Shown: positions 1 to 10,860 of the stretch, in pieces | How the letters are laid out: each line of letters starts with the position of its first letter | Numbering within the stretch: position 1 is the stretch's first letter | Assembly (NCBI GenBank): GCA_025716855.1 | Contig: JAIXMQ010000089.1 | Location: 1 to 64,000, forward strand | Length of the DNA: 64,000 bases | Reading direction: 5' to 3' | Origin: Pilaira anomala | Lineage: Eukaryota; Mucoromycota; Mucoromycetes; Mucorales; Mucoraceae | The notes under the pieces: model-generated | Databases searched by the model: none | What the model was told of the DNA's origin: nothing | The model's input: only the letters and a program-made list of their open reading frames with translations | Position numbers and translations under genes: made by a program

Positions 1-1872
1 TTATCCGCTCAATACATCCATGAACAAATCTCTTCACCTGCTGAAGCCAACCCTGAATCTACTCATGATCCAGAATGCTCAGAACCTGGCACTCCTTTTG
101 TCCAACAAGCTTCTGAACATAGTTTATCACCAGTTCAATCTAACGTTGAAGCTACCTATGATACAAGATACTTGGAACCTATGCACGAACATGGTATTTC
201 TATTCCTCAACCAGCTTTCGAACATAGCCCTTCGCCAATTCAATCTAACTCTGAACTTAATTGTGATCCAGGATGCTTGGAACCTACTCAAGAATTAGGC
301 TCGCTTCTTTCTCAACCAGCTTTTGAGCATAGTCCTTCACCTGTTCAATCCAGTGCTGAACTTACTCATGATTCAGAATATTCTGTTATTCAAACCACTC
401 ACGAACTTGGTACACCTCTTGCTCAACCAGCTTATGAACATAACTCTTCACCAGTGCAATCTAACCTTGGACTTTATTATACTACAGGATACTTGGAAGC
501 TGCTCATGAACCTGATGCTTCTCTTGCTGAACCAGCTTTTGAACACAGCCTCTTGCCAATCCAATCCAATACTGAACTTACTCATGAACCAGAATATTCT
601 GTTACTCAACCTATTCAAGAATTTGGCTTTCCTCTTGTTCAATCAGCTTTTGAACATATCCCTTCACCAGCTCAATCCAATGTTGAACTTACTCATGATT
701 CAGAATATTCTATTATTCAAACTACTCACGAACTTGGTACACCTCTTGCTCAACCAGCTTATGAACATAACCTTTCACCAGTGCAATCTAACATTGGACT
801 TTATTATACTACAGGATACTTGGAAGTTACTCATGAACGTGACACTCCTCCCATTCAATCAGCGTTTGAATATGCTCCCCCAGCAGTTCAATCCAACTCT
901 GAAGAAGATACTTATCGTTCAGTATATCCTTCTACTCAATTTGGCACCTCTCTTGCTCAACCTGCTTCTGACAGCAGCCCTTTACCTGATGGATTTACAT
1001 ATGAAAATAGTCCTTCACTTGTCCAACATACATATGAAGCCAGTCCTACGCCGGTTCAACATGTATATGAAACTAGTCCTTCGCCTATTCAGCCTATTCG
1101 ACAATCTGTTTCTCGATTTACTCAATCCTCTTATGATTCCGGATCTCCAACCTCGCAACCTTTTTATGACCCTGGATCACCCTATAATCAACCTTCGTAC
1201 GATCCTGGATCACCCTATAATCAACCTTCGTACGATCCTGGATCGCCAGTCATTGAACCTGGAACCCCAATAATCCAATCTGCTTCTCCTCCTTTTGCTC
1301 AGCATTTCTCTTCACCTATCCGGTATATTTCATCACCAATTCGACCTTTGAACAGTACTGGCTCACCAGTTTACCGTCGTGATTCGCTCAAGAGAACATC
1401 GCCAATTGGATCTGGTTATATGTCACCTTTGATGTATTCTTCAAGTAATATTCCAACTAGCTTTCAAACTGCTTCGCCAGGTTCACCAAAAGAGCCAATT
1501 TCTTTAGGTCATGTTATTCGATCTTCACCTACGCCAAGACAATCTAAATTGAAAAGTGTAAGCAAGAGTGTTACGCCTAGAGCAAGTAGTGTATTCAGAG
1601 TAGCACCATATCGCATTTGTTCAGGTCAATTTCCATTTTACAAAAGCACGGCATATTCACCATATTATAAAATATTGGAAGACGCAGGTGATGTAGAAGA
1701 TCCTTTTGCCTCCACACCGGTCAGCAAGGAATCTCCTTCCTCATCAATCACCACAAGATATTTTAGAAGGGCAACAAAAAGATCATTACTTGATGAGGAG
1801 GAGGAACGCTTGACTCGGTTGGAGAAAACAATGATGGATATCAGATCCAAGGTAAAACTAATCATAAAATGA
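1..1872 (+). CDS. Ser/Pro/Gln-rich repeat protein, 3' part
   Basis: The frame is open from the first base of the window, so this is the C-terminal part (at least 623 residues) of a longer protein. The first ~330 residues are diverged tandem repeats of about 35-50 residues built on the pattern QPAFEHSPSPIQSN, each followed by an acidic stretch. A second repeat with PSYDPGSPYNQ units follows, two of them identical at DNA level (about 1156-1250). Then comes a basic Ser/Pro region with many SP dipeptides, and a short charged end (DEEEERLTRLEKTMMDIRSK) that could form a coiled coil. No enzyme domain, signal peptide or membrane segment is visible in this part. The many SP/TP sites would suit proline-directed phosphorylation, but that is inference. 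A splice donor may exist near the end (gtaaaac after codon AAG at ~1851), so the true C terminus could differ. I do not recognise the family. Confidence 0.7.
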   Translation, partial: LSAQYIHEQISSPAEANPESTHDPECSEPGTPFVQQASEHSLSPVQSNVEATYDTRYLEPMHEHGISIPQPAFEHSPSPIQSNSELNCDPGCLEPTQELGSLLSQPAFEHSPSPVQSSAELTHDSEYSVIQTTHELGTPLAQPAYEHNSSPVQSNLGLYYTTGYLEAAHEPDASLAEPAFEHSLLPIQSNTELTHEPEYSVTQPIQEFGFPLVQSAFEHIPSPAQSNVELTHDSEYSIIQTTHELGTPLAQPAYEHNLSPVQSNIGLYYTTGYLEVTHERDTPPIQSAFEYAPPAVQSNSEEDTYRSVYPSTQFGTSLAQPASDSSPLPDGFTYENSPSLVQHTYEASPTPVQHVYETSPSPIQPIRQSVSRFTQSSYDSGSPTSQPFYDPGSPYNQPSYDPGSPYNQPSYDPGSPVIEPGTPIIQSASPPFAQHFSSPIRYISSPIRPLNSTGSPVYRRDSLKRTSPIGSGYMSPLMYSSSNIPTSFQTASPGSPKEPISLGHVIRSSPTPRQSKLKSVSKSVTPRASSVFRVAPYRICSGQFPFYKSTAYSPYYKILEDAGDVEDPFASTPVSKESPSSSITTRYFRRATKRSLLDEEEERLTRLEKTMMDIRSKVKLIIK

Positions 1873-2117
1873 AAATGAAAATGAAAATAAATTTACTAAT
1901 GTTTCAATTATAATATGGAGGTGAAGGAAATTATTTAAGTTTTTTTTTTTTTTTTAATAAAATTGTTTTTTTTTTTTTTGAATGATTTGAAGCAGATAAA
2001 AAGAATTGTTTTGTTAGATTTTAGCTGCTACGAGGATTGATTACGTAAAAATATATAGAGTGTTTATAAATTGATACAGTAACTGATTTGTAATCATGTT
2101 GTATCTATCAACTACTA

Positions 2118-2163
<46 letters not shown>

Positions 2164-2173
2164 CTTTCTTAAA

Positions 2174-2381
2174 ATGTGTGCACGTACTGTTTGTAATAAG
2201 TGTAAAAGACGTACTTGGGCCGGTAAGTGTCAAATTTAACACAAATAAATATTTAGCGTATGTAAATCTAATAGAATGTGGTCAACATATTGAACAAGCT
2301 TTAGCTGATGTATCTGAAAATGATAGATGTCAATGTCCTGGTCTCTTTACTCGTCTTAAATTCTGGATTAAATCTAAATAA
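2174..2381 (+). CDS. 51-residue Cys-rich protein of the WAxCGxH type
   Basis: Two exons, 2174-2222 and 2275-2381, joined across a 52-nt GT-AG intron (gtaagt ... aatag), give 51 residues. The product has an N-terminal CNKC pair, then WAECGQHIEQAL, then a CQC pair, followed by a basic, aromatic tail. From memory this resembles a widespread family of very small proteins with the pattern CxxC...TWAGCGxHVExAL...RCxC, which I cannot name with certainty; the four to five Cys and one His suggest a metal site. The splice was chosen because it restores the WAxCGQH motif; an earlier AG (2256) would insert extra residues. It is unrelated to the CCHC knuckle microgenes downstream, although it shares small size, one intron and a T-run/A-run just upstream (2128-2163). 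Confidence 0.65.
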
Positions 2382-2434
2382 ATTCGGCCATTAATTTAAT
2401 CACAATTCAGCTTAAATAAACACTATACCGCTTA

Positions 2435-2493
<59 letters not shown>

Positions 2494-3439
2494 AAATCTA
2501 TTTAGAATAGTCTTTCGCTTATTTCAGCATGTGAATCTACAGACTCCTTCTTTAGTAATCCGGTTCTTATTTAGTCCCTCAAGCTTTAAAGTCTTAAGCA
2601 TAGGCAATACGGTGGAAGTAACATGATTTATAGTTGTCAAGATAATCTTTTTTTTTATGGTTAACCATTATAGCGAACAAAAGAGCCGTTTTTTGGCTAC
2701 TTGGTTAAAACTATTATTTCTTTTACTTGTTGCCAGTATGTAGGCTTCACAACTATCCCCAAAAACTGAACTCAAGACAAAGACCACAAATATTTCTAAG
2801 CTCCAATTCATTCTTTATACTACAAAAATCAACCTCTTAGCTTTACATTGTAATTACAGAGACATTAGGTGTGGTAGTATTCTTCATAGCTGAGAGCAAA
2901 TAGAGGTTCTTAATATATTTCAAACACTTTATTGAATGCTGTGTCCATTTGAATGTAGATATATAGTTACATCTAAAATATCCGGTTGGAAATTGTTCTT
3001 AATGCTTAATCTAAAAACAAAACTTCGTTCACATATTTCTAGAAAATTATTATCTTCTTTACTTTCTAAACATTAATAATATAAGATATCATTAACCACT
3101 TTTCTGTACTTGGATTGGATATGTATGTAAAGAGAAAAATAAATGTTTTCCGTGTTTAGATTACGTTTTGAGCCTTTATAGTGTATGATTTTGCTTTCGA
3201 CCTTGCAACCACCAATAATTAGGCTATTTCTTAAAGTTTTATATCGTTATTCAACTTGTATCTCAAATAAATCTTAATTCGTTTAAAGTAGTTATCTCTT
3301 TTTGTACAATTTAAATAGATAGTCTAAAAAATAACTAATTTAACAGCACTGTTCTTAACTAACAACTTTTTTGTTGATTCACATACTTACAACGTACATA
3401 TCTATTTTTAAACTACACGCACTCTCCGTCCTAAATTTG
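2382..3439. other. Intergenic AT-rich stretch
   Basis: A pure A run of about 56 nt at 2436-2491 follows the end of the small gene. Beyond it I see no long frame, no conserved motif and no clear microgene remnant up to the inverted-repeat boundary. Confidence 0.5.
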
Positions 3440-3511
3440 TGTATAAAAGATACAAAATTTCCTTTTTTTTTTTTTTTCTCTCTTTATATTATTTTATAAA
3501 ATATTAAAACT

Positions 3512-3644
3512 ATGCCACGAGGAGACCTTTGCAGATTATGCGGTGCTTTTGGTCACACCAGATCGTAAGAAGATAATGTAATTGTATATGCCAACCCATT
3601 AACTTTTTTTTTATAGTAATTGCCCTCGTTATACAGCCGGTTAA
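3512..3644 (+). CDS. Single CCHC zinc-knuckle microprotein (26 aa)
   Basis: Exons 3512-3564 and 3617-3644 flank a 52-nt intron (gtaaga ... tatag) and encode 26 residues. The protein is essentially one knuckle, CRLCGAFGHTRSNC (C-x2-C-x4-H-x4-C), followed by PRY and a short tail. The intron is in phase 2 between His and the last Cys; reading through it gives TCG then TAA, so only spliced RNA encodes the fourth metal ligand. A TATA-like box (TATAAAAG) lies at ~3442-3449 and a pyrimidine-rich leader precedes the ATG. A nearly identical copy lies at 25290-25419 on the other strand, with two residue changes. CCHC knuckles of this form usually bind single-stranded RNA or DNA; that role is inferred from the motif only. 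Confidence 0.7.
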
Positions 3645-4587
3645 ATTCTTCTATAATAACCAGTTTTCTCTATATAAATCCAAAATATCCAATGCTAGAG
3701 ATTACCAATATTTTTGGCCAAGTTTACTTTAACAAAAAACAATAAACATTTATAATGTTGTCTTAAAAACCTCTTCGTATAATATTTTTTTTTTGTTATT
3801 TTTGTTTTTATGACTAAATGCAAAGATGTAGTTTAGAATGTTTTTTACAGCAATGATTTCTTTTTTTCTATAGGTTATATTTTATTCTATATTGTATTTG
3901 TATTTTTAAACTAATAATTTAACTCTTTTTAGGCGTTATCATAACGCATTTTACTCATCGTTCGAGTGTAACTAACAACAAATTAGTTTTATAATCATTT
4001 TTATAATCATAACTATTTAAACTCTTTATTCCTAATAAAGGACGTCCTCATTTTGTAAAAATAGAATTGGTTACAAAGGTGTCAATATGTTTTAGCACTG
4101 AATTACTGAACCGACTCTCAGAGTTTTACAACTTTCTTTAATTGCTCGAAAGTAGAGCTGGAACGCATAAAAAATAAAATGAAGTAAAGGTTCAGTTATA
4201 TAGATATACAAAATATTGCTAATATTTATCGAAACAAAGATATTTGTAATATTACCGTATGTAAATATAGCTCAAAATCTAGTTCAAAGTTGGGTTAGAA
4301 GCCTAGAAGTATAATGTTGCCACCATACAGGTATTAAGAAACTTGAAATAGTTAAAAATTGAGCATCAACTTATTTTTGTAAATATATGGAAATAAAAAA
4401 TAAATGTGTTCATGTTGGCAACAAAAGCTTAATGTTTTAAGTAACGATACAATGGAACCAAGTACACAAACCCATTTAATTGTTTTGGTATAAAAAATGG
4501 CACCTTTGTTATGTATTTCTGTATATAAATACACTTTTTTTTTGTTTATTTACATTTTACTTACATCTTATCTTTAAATATAAAAAT

Positions 4588-4726
4588 ATGGTTACGTACG
4601 TTCCTTCTTGCGCTTTCTGTGGATATCCTCATCATGACGGGTAATTGGGATAAATGTTTTGTGTTCGTTTCGATTGATTTCTAAACTTTTAAATAATTCT
4701 GTAGTAAATGCCCAAGACGCCGTTAA
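4588..4726 (+). CDS. Single zinc-knuckle microprotein, short-spacing form (24 aa)
   Basis: Exons 4588-4640 and 4705-4726 with a 64-nt intron encode 24 residues. The knuckle is CAFCGYPHHDGKC, that is C-x2-C-x3-H-x4-C, one residue shorter than the common form (a second His would give x4/x3). A basic PRRR tail ends the protein. The phase-2 intron again sits between His and the last Cys, and retention gives GGG then TAA. A TATA-like box is at ~4522-4529. Both exons are identical at DNA level to the copy at 24222-24360 on the minus strand, in line with either recent duplication or gene conversion between the arms. Confidence 0.68.
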
Positions 4727-5252
4727 TGTCTAAGAAGCTACAAAAATTTAAAATGAATTTGCTCCAAAATATATAATCATAATTGATAACTACATATTAA
4801 TCAATTTTATATCAAAATCGTTTTAAAATAAACTTTATCCTTGTTATTTTCAATATTGTCTGTCGATTTTGTTTTTTAAAATAAAAATAGTTCATAGAAT
4901 AATCCCATATATGTAAAAAAGCTGGTTTCTTATCAGCTGTCCAAAAACCCATTGTGTAATATATATCAGCTCCTCGGAGTATTCACCTTAAATATAATTA
5001 CGCTATTTAAGATGGAAACAGAAAACAAACGTGCAAAGATTTACAATGAAAATTTATTACAGAAGTGTAAAATTTTTAAAGAAGGTGCTTTGTTTGGCTT
5101 AATATTTATTTGTTTACATAGTTCTTTTGATTTTCAGGTTCAACAGAAGCTACGTACCGACACAAACTTTCCCCATTATTCCGAGATTGGTAGTTTGTGT
5201 ATAAAAATACATGCTTTTCAAAAAGAAGGCCAGTTATTTTTGAGGAAGAAGA

Positions 5253-5370
5253 TGGGCCCTCCCGTCAAATTGATTAAGCTATGAATGTTACTTTCTCGTA
5301 AGCTATATAAAATTGGAAAGGCCGTTATTTAATCTTCTTTTTTTTTGTGATAGGGCGGTAAAATTTAGGA
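5253..5370 (+). pseudogene. Decayed knuckle microgene, partner of 23531-23692
   Basis: This lies where the left arm should carry the mirror of the minus-strand gene at 23531-23692. A TATA-like box (~5200), an ATG at 5253 after a purine stretch, a cgtaag donor-like site at ~5297 and a gtgatag acceptor-like site at ~5354 fall in matching order. The reading frame stops after ten codons and the knuckle Cys codons are gone. The call rests mostly on position and order, less on sequence. Confidence 0.35.
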
Positions 5371-5910
5371 TTTCTTCTTCCTCGTTTACTTTCATATAGT
5401 TAATTAGTTCAAGAAGTATGTGATGGTAGCATTCTAGTTTTGTCTTGTATTCTGATTGGTTTTCAGATATCTACACAATTACTATATTTTTAATGGTTGT
5501 TTAAAGATTAGCTAATCTAGAATTTGTTTTTTGACCCAAAACTAGCGAAAGCTTCTCAATTTATTCTCTATCATTTTTGTATGTAAGTGAAACTATATGA
5601 ATATATTTGTAAGAAACAAACAAAAGAGTCAGTCAAATAAATATACTTCATCTCCTCTCTTAATTGAAAGTAAGTAACTGAAAAGCTTTTTGAGTCATCA
5701 ATAAGTAAAACCAAATATACTAGTACTTAATGTGCCTTAAACTAGAGTTTTTTTTTTAAAAAAAAAAACTGAAGGGAATAAAGCGAAGAAATAGACCAAA
5801 AAAAATGCACCAATATATGGCATTAATTTACAAATTATTTGAAAGGAAAGTTGGAGAGAAAGCTTTATTTAAACAATTGAATATACTTTCTGATTTTTTT
5901 CTTCTGACTA

Positions 5911-6054
5911 CTAAATAGGATATCGCTCCTTGTACAATGGACATGCACTATCAAAAAGAGAAGGTTAAAAATCAACAAAAACACATACAAAGTCTCTCAC
6001 ATACTAATCACTGTGCTCGGTACTGAAGCAGTAAACACAAAAACGCCGATTCAT
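5911..6054 (-). CDS. Single CCHC zinc-knuckle microprotein (28 aa)
   Basis: On the minus strand, exon 1 is 6054-6005 and exon 2 is 5947-5911, separated by a 57-nt intron (gtatgtg ... gatag). The 28-residue product has the knuckle CVYCFSTEHSDYAC (C-x2-C-x4-H-x4-C) followed by PLYKERYPI. The intron is in phase 2 and reading through it completes a TAG codon at once. A TATA-like box is at ~6090-6100 (reverse). By order and flanking landmarks it is the mirror partner of the plus-strand gene at 22775 on the right arm, though the proteins have diverged strongly outside the Cys/His positions. Confidence 0.65.
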
Positions 6055-6099
6055 ATATTAAAAGTTACAAAAAGTAATGGTGGATGAATAAAATGCATC

Positions 6100-6988
6100 T
6101 TTATATTTAAAAAAAAAAGAATTCATTTTTTGTGTTAACGATTATATGGAATAGATATGATTAGTTTATTTTATTTTCGCTTTAATCATTTGGCTTTTGT
6201 TGCTGATATTTTTTTTAATATTTATGTGGTAACAACACACCATTCTATTACCCTCACCAAAATTCTAATTGTGCTTTTTTAAGCAATCTTCACTTTTGAA
6301 ATACCTTGAACAGAATATTCGCTTGATTAGTGAGTATGATCTTTTATTATAACTCTGTTTCTTTACCGAAATTATTGATTATATTTAGCTTTTACTTTAT
6401 ATCATTTTGACACATTAGCGAAGATTCCGCTATGTTGATATAATCCAACAGACTAAATTCCTAAAGTTGACCACACATTCTCTCCTCCCTAAATTTAAGG
6501 TCATTGCTACTTTAACGGCTGTCTAAAATAATTAACTTTCGAAATCTACCAAAAAAACGTACTAATCAGATATGATAATCGTAAATCAAATATTCAAAAA
6601 TGATATGAGTAACATAACACAAATAAACAAAGATGTACTAGTATTTATTAAAGGAAAGAGCCGAAGAAAGGGCACTACTGTCTTTTGCAACATACCGGTG
6701 TGAATACACATAAAAAAAAATACTTCGAGCTACTGCTGTTTTTTTTTAAATGCTTCAACATCGATTGTAATAATGTTTTACATAAACATTTACATGCCTA
6801 TTACTCTTTTATCTTATCATTCTTGCTATTGATTAAAAATAGTGCGCGTATATGTATCTAAAATTAAGTTGATATGGGCCCTTTTGAAAAAAACGAAACT
6901 GATGTCTGATTCAAAGTCGATCAGTTATGAATAATTTTTTTAAAAAAAGTAAAATTAATTGGAGCAAATAAAAAATAGAAGACATGAT

Positions 6989-7022
<34 letters not shown>

Positions 7023-7049
7023 TTACTAATTTATCATGCAACTATAAGC
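6100..7049. repeat. Array spacer with CEF1-tail fossil (~6735-6765)
   Basis: On the minus strand, 6765-6735 reads ACAATCGATGTTGAAGCATT, closely matching plus-strand 21940-21975 in the other arm. Both resemble decayed copies of a short segment of the last CEF1 exon (~17365-17410). A donor-like GTATGT and a CAGTAG lie at ~6660-6690 without a usable reading frame between them. The rest shows A runs (6992-7020) and no frame I can support. Confidence 0.45.
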
Positions 7050-7230
7050 CCAAGATGAAGCCTGGTGTATTCAACGTAGGTAAAAAATTGTAACCAGTAT
7101 ACATTGTCTAGAACCAAGAAAAAAAAATAGTTAGCAAATCAATGAAAATACACTACACTCTTTTTTTATCCACTTCTCAGTCGTAAGCCGCTGTCAAGCT
7201 TTAATCGACTTGATGAATGATTTTGGCCAA
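7050..7230 (-). pseudogene. Decayed knuckle microgene, partner of 21440-21664
   Basis: The minus strand here aligns by eye with the gene at 21440: the intron stretch GATTTGCTAACT and the acceptor followed by CAATGTA match TTCTAG/TTTTAG and CAATGTCC of that gene. Exon 1 lacks a usable ATG and the Cys pair. It sits at the same distance from its neighbour (about 0.86 kb) as the intact copy does in the right arm. Confidence 0.5.
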
Positions 7231-7866
7231 GTATTTAATGACGAATTGAAATTCTTCCGATACGTATATATTTAATCCAAATAGATATATATTGAGAAAT
7301 AAAAGTTGTTAAACCCATAAGAGCATGTGTATCTTTTAAAACGCAGCAGTTTTATTACATAGACGAAACAAAAGTAAATGTTTCAAAGAAATCATGTCAT
7401 TAAGATTACATAGTACCGCATACTTTTTTTTTGTAGTTAACTGGGGATTTTTAAGTATCTCAAGTGTGACCACATTGTGTGATATCATATGATGTGTGGC
7501 CAACTAAATCCTTAATAAGGGTACATACATCCCACCAACTCTTTCTATTCTTCACTGGTTATAAATGTAAGAACTAAAGATTAACATATATTGTTTTATC
7601 CTGGAAATTGAATTCGTATGAATTAACTATTAAATAAAAGATAAAAAAACACACAAAAAAGGATAGTGTACTAATGCTTAACGTTAATATACATGAATTA
7701 TTTTCGAAGACGAAAGCTAAAGTGAAGAATAGGTAACGAGAAATGTTTTATTTAAACAATCATATAAATTTATTTATTGATTTATGTAGTTATTTAGTTA
7801 ACAAAAAATTAAGGCACCAGATAGCAACACCTTATTTTTTATAACTTTGGGTAGAATTTTAGACCT

Positions 7867-7994
7867 TTAACGGAATAATGGACAAGACCTATTATAAAAC
7901 AGGAATATGTTAGTAAGTGAATAGAAATACACACAAAAATTTGATCTTACTCCTTAGTGTGCGTAGGATTGAAACAGAGAGAGCAGCCGGCCAT
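7867..7994 (-). CDS. Single CCHC zinc-knuckle microprotein (21 aa)
   Basis: Exon 1 (7994-7951) and exon 2 (7888-7867) with a 62-nt intron (gtaagatc ... aatag) give only 21 residues, the shortest intact copy. The knuckle CSLCFNPTHTKESC (C-x2-C-x4-H-x4-C) starts at residue 4 and is followed by PLFR. Reading through the intron gives GAG then TAA. A reverse TATA box (GTATATAAAGAC) lies at ~8049-8060. The broken copy at 20575-20699 in the other arm carries the same layout and the same PLFR ending, so this is probably the surviving member of that pair. Confidence 0.68.
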
Positions 7995-8639
7995 ATTTTT
8001 AATTTTAAGAAAAAGTGATGAAGGAATAAGTAAAAGTAAAAATAAAAGTCTTTATATACAAAAAAGAGGTGTCATATTTTACGCTTAACTAATAAAATTC
8101 AATACAGTTTCTTAAAGCATTAAAATTTTGTTGCCAACATTATTTTTATTTTTGTAATATTTGCTGAACGGATTGACACTTAACTTAAAATAATGAACCC
8201 CGATTTCTTTATTATCGATAAGTTGACAACGTTCTATACATTCTTGCAATTAAGCCTAGTCTCTAACTAATTCAAGTTATTATATCTAATAATATCATAT
8301 CGAATTTTTATTGTGGGAGACGAATCGAATAAGACAAAAAGAAACAATTCCTCTTGTCTCCTATTTGAAAATAGTTCCCATATTATAATTTGCTTGAATA
8401 ATAAAAAAAACGAAAGAAGTATTGCTGTACATATACTGCACTCAAGTATAAGATTTAATTAAAAAGACATAATGCGCAGATATCTCTCTTCCATAATATC
8501 TTTTTTTCGCACTGGCTATAAATGTAAAATTAAAAACGAAAATAGAAAAAAAAAAAACTAAACAAATTGTTTAGTTATTGATTCATTTTGACAAAAAAAA
8601 TGGTAAACAGATAATAATGTTTTGATTAATTTTAGTTTT

Positions 8640-8796
8640 TGAATAGCTTTTTGGACAGTTATCAACAACCCTGTTTAAAGGGAATTGAAGATAAAACAAG
8701 AAAAATCTAGTTGGCTGATAAAACTCATATGTAATCTCTTTCTTACTTGTAAACGTGAGAATGACTGAAATAACGTGTACAAGCAGATGAAGGCTT
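8640..8796 (-). pseudogene. Decayed knuckle microgene, partner of 19567
   Basis: Minus-strand exon 1 (8796-8747) reads as PSSACTRYFSHSHVY after an AAG where the ATG should be, and ends at a GTAAG donor in phase 2. It matches PPPACSRCHSQYHTT of the intact gene at 19567, with the second Cys changed to Tyr. The acceptor region (~8660) has lost its AG, reading TTGATAACTGTCC, while the CysPro codons survive. So start codon, one ligand and splice acceptor are all lost. Confidence 0.6.
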
Positions 8797-8799
8797 ATT

Positions 8800-9950
8800 T
8801 TTAAGATTCAGAATTAACGATAGAATATTTTACATATGTACGAAACAAAGTTGCTCTCTTTTTATCTAATAAAGATACAAAACAACGTAAACTACCATTT
8901 TAGTTACATATGACTTCTTAAACCAACATAGTTGTTTTGTCATTTTGTAACTATAAACCTTTTATTATATATGTTATCAACTGAATACTTCCACAAGTCT
9001 AAAACCATCACCGACTTTTTTTTTAATTTATGATGTTCATAACTAGAACTTAGATATAGTTATTTGAGTTTTTTTTTTTTTTTTTGGGGGGGGGGAGGAG
9101 TTAATGCCTTACATGCTTCAATAATGTCTGTTGTTACAACATTTTTATATATAAATGGACATCAATCTGATTGAGAGTTCCATTATTTCTAATAATAACT
9201 ATTTTTAGTGTATCAGCAATTACGGACGCCGACATAAATCTTTTAAAGATTCAATAGATGGTGGATATTGGAAAATTTTCTGGAGCCACAAAACTTCAAA
9301 AAGTTATTTGTGTTAATTACTTTAAATGTGTTTCGATGTTCTTTGTGACAACAGGTTGTGTACTAAATGTAACCAAACATTAATTTTAATCCAAGTGACA
9401 ACCCTGAGAGCTGATTAAATGGGCTTAAGCTTAGTAATAATTGAATATTGACAACAGAGTCAAGACTGATGAAACCACATTTGGAAACAAACACTCAGGA
9501 TAAATTTAAAAAATAGTTTTAACATATAATTCAATATTTTAAATGAATCTATTGCAATGCAAACCATGAGTAGCAGGTTTAATGCTAAAAAAAAAAACAA
9601 ATCAAATTATGTGCTATACACAGTACATAAAACCATATTGATTTTGGTTCATATAACTGAGTGAAATTTAATAAATTAGAAATGCATCAACTTACGTGTA
9701 TAGCTGACAGCAACTTAAGATATATCTTTCAACTTTTTTCATTAATTATACAAGAATGTCAAAAATAATAGTTATAAAAGTGTGGGGCTGCAACAAGCTG
9801 ATATCAATACCATAAAGAGAAAAAATAAAGACTTTTAAGATAAAGCAGTTACAAAAAAAAAGATGGTTTTTTTAAAGACAATATTTTAATTAAAATTTAT
9901 TTTTTTATAAGTAAATTTGTTCACTTTGGCCCTGAAAAGATTTTGAAAGA
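8800..9950. repeat. Array spacer with CEF1-tail fossil and T/G run
   Basis: A near-palindrome TGTTGTTACAACA lies at ~9131-9143, about 335 bases upstream (minus sense) of the broken microgene; it corresponds to ACGTTGTCACAACA in the last CEF1 exon. A T run followed by a run of G (9069-9096) is a conspicuous simple-sequence tract. No open frame of note. Confidence 0.45.
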
Positions 9951-10102
9951 TTATTGAAAATAAGGACAACGGCTACAAAAGAAAAGAGAATAAGTCAATA
10001 AATCGATGAAGACATACACATTCATTTATTATTTCCTTACAATTGGCCATGACTAAGACTACCGCATACACTGCAGCCTGGAGCGGGTCGGGGTCGAGAC
10101 AT
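9951..10102 (-). CDS. Single CCHC zinc-knuckle microprotein (27 aa)
   Basis: Exon 1 (10102-10041) and exon 2 (9972-9951) with a 68-nt intron (gtaagg ... ttgtag) encode 27 residues. An Arg/Pro-rich start (SRPRPAP) leads into the knuckle CSVCGSLSHGQFRC, then PYFQ. Retention of the phase-2 intron gives TTG then TAA. A reverse TATA box (TTTATATATAAAGG) lies at ~10176-10189, and a CEF1-tail fossil with TGTTGTAACAACA at ~10420-10432 lies about 320 bases upstream. The PYFQ ending is shared with the gene at 17757, next to CEF1. Confidence 0.7.
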
Positions 10103-10734
10103 ATTTTTAATATTTTTTTGTTGTTGTTGAAGAAAAGTGATAAAATAAAAAAAAGGGAAATAGAAAAATTAGGCACCTTTATATATAAATACGAGAACAA
10201 AGTACCATCTTTTCGTACTTAAGCTTTTAACTAGTTATACCGAGTTGTTGCAGAGTTTATTCCTTTCGTTGTCAACTTGAACAATTCATGTCCCAAAAGC
10301 TTTAATACATCCCGTCAGTATTAGTTAACATTTATATAATTCTATAATATTCAGAAAAAATGCATTGATATCTAGCATAAGCTTCCATGACTTTTTCAAA
10401 AGCCTTAAATTTCTTCAAATCTTCTGTTGTAACAACATTTTTTTATGTATACATAGATCTATCCAAACGGGATTTTAATTGGTTCTTTGTATGAGTTACA
10501 TGTATCATTCAGACATTCGACAACCCTGTACCTGTTGGCATAAAGATGCAACGTTGATCGAAAGGATAAAATAGCTTACTATTTGTAGCTTTAATAGCTT
10601 TTGCGATGAAGTCTTTCACAAAAGATAGTTAGTTAAGAGAATATTGTACTTTAAAACGAGAGGAAAAGATAATTCAATGAAAAAAAAAAAAAAAAAGATG
10701 TTTATCTTAGTTCTCAAAATAATGAAAGAAATAC
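10103..10734. other. Array spacer with CEF1-tail fossil (~10400-10440)
   Basis: Contains TGTTGTAACAACATTT at ~10420 followed (minus sense) by GAAGATTTGAAGAAATTTAA, a decayed match to the last CEF1 exon. No gene. Confidence 0.4.
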
Positions 10735-10860
10735 CTACAATGATATTGGAAGGACAGCAGCTACAAGAAGACAGAAACAAGTCTAGTTCCAAGAGGTGTC
10801 TTTGAAAGCGGGAGGTAAAGTCTACCTGTGCCCGGTTGAAGGGATACTAACAAACAAAGC
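10735..10860 (-). pseudogene. Decayed knuckle microgene nearest the kinase
   Basis: On the minus strand a CAC codon and donor (GTAGAC at 10825) are followed 65 nt later by an acceptor TTCTTGTAG and then C-TGC-TGT-CCT, the usual CysPro start of exon 2. The frame from the His codon joins in phase 2 as in intact copies, but the two Cys codons upstream and the ATG are not recognisable and no stop follows quickly. Its position mirrors the gene at 17757. Confidence 0.4.

Larger units (their letters stand above)
3440..5100 (+). repeat. Outer arm of a near-identical inverted repeat (left copy)
   Basis: This 1.66-kb stretch reads almost base for base as the reverse complement of 23830-25495, including introns, spacers and the two zinc-knuckle microgenes it contains. 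Long blocks match exactly, for example the exon of the gene at 4588 and the spacer around 3950-4010. Differences are scattered substitutions and small indels in A/T runs. The match fades upstream of the TATA box at ~3441 and after ~5100. It is the most conserved part of a larger mirrored arrangement (about 3.4-10.9 kb against 17.6-25.5 kb). Confidence 0.85.

Noticed and set aside
2174..2381. Including the 51-residue protein in the knuckle family
   Set aside because: Its Cys/His pattern, intron position and phase differ from the CCHC microgenes.
4952..5284. Open frame of 110 codons at the inner edge of the left inverted-repeat arm
   Set aside because: The corresponding part of the right arm is not open in the same frame, composition is spacer-like and no motif is seen.
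6640..6765. Possible extra knuckle microgene on the minus strand (donor-like GTATGT, CAGTAG, then a Cys-Pro codon pair)
   Set aside because: The donor-acceptor gap would be only ~21 nt and no Cys pair or ATG precedes it.
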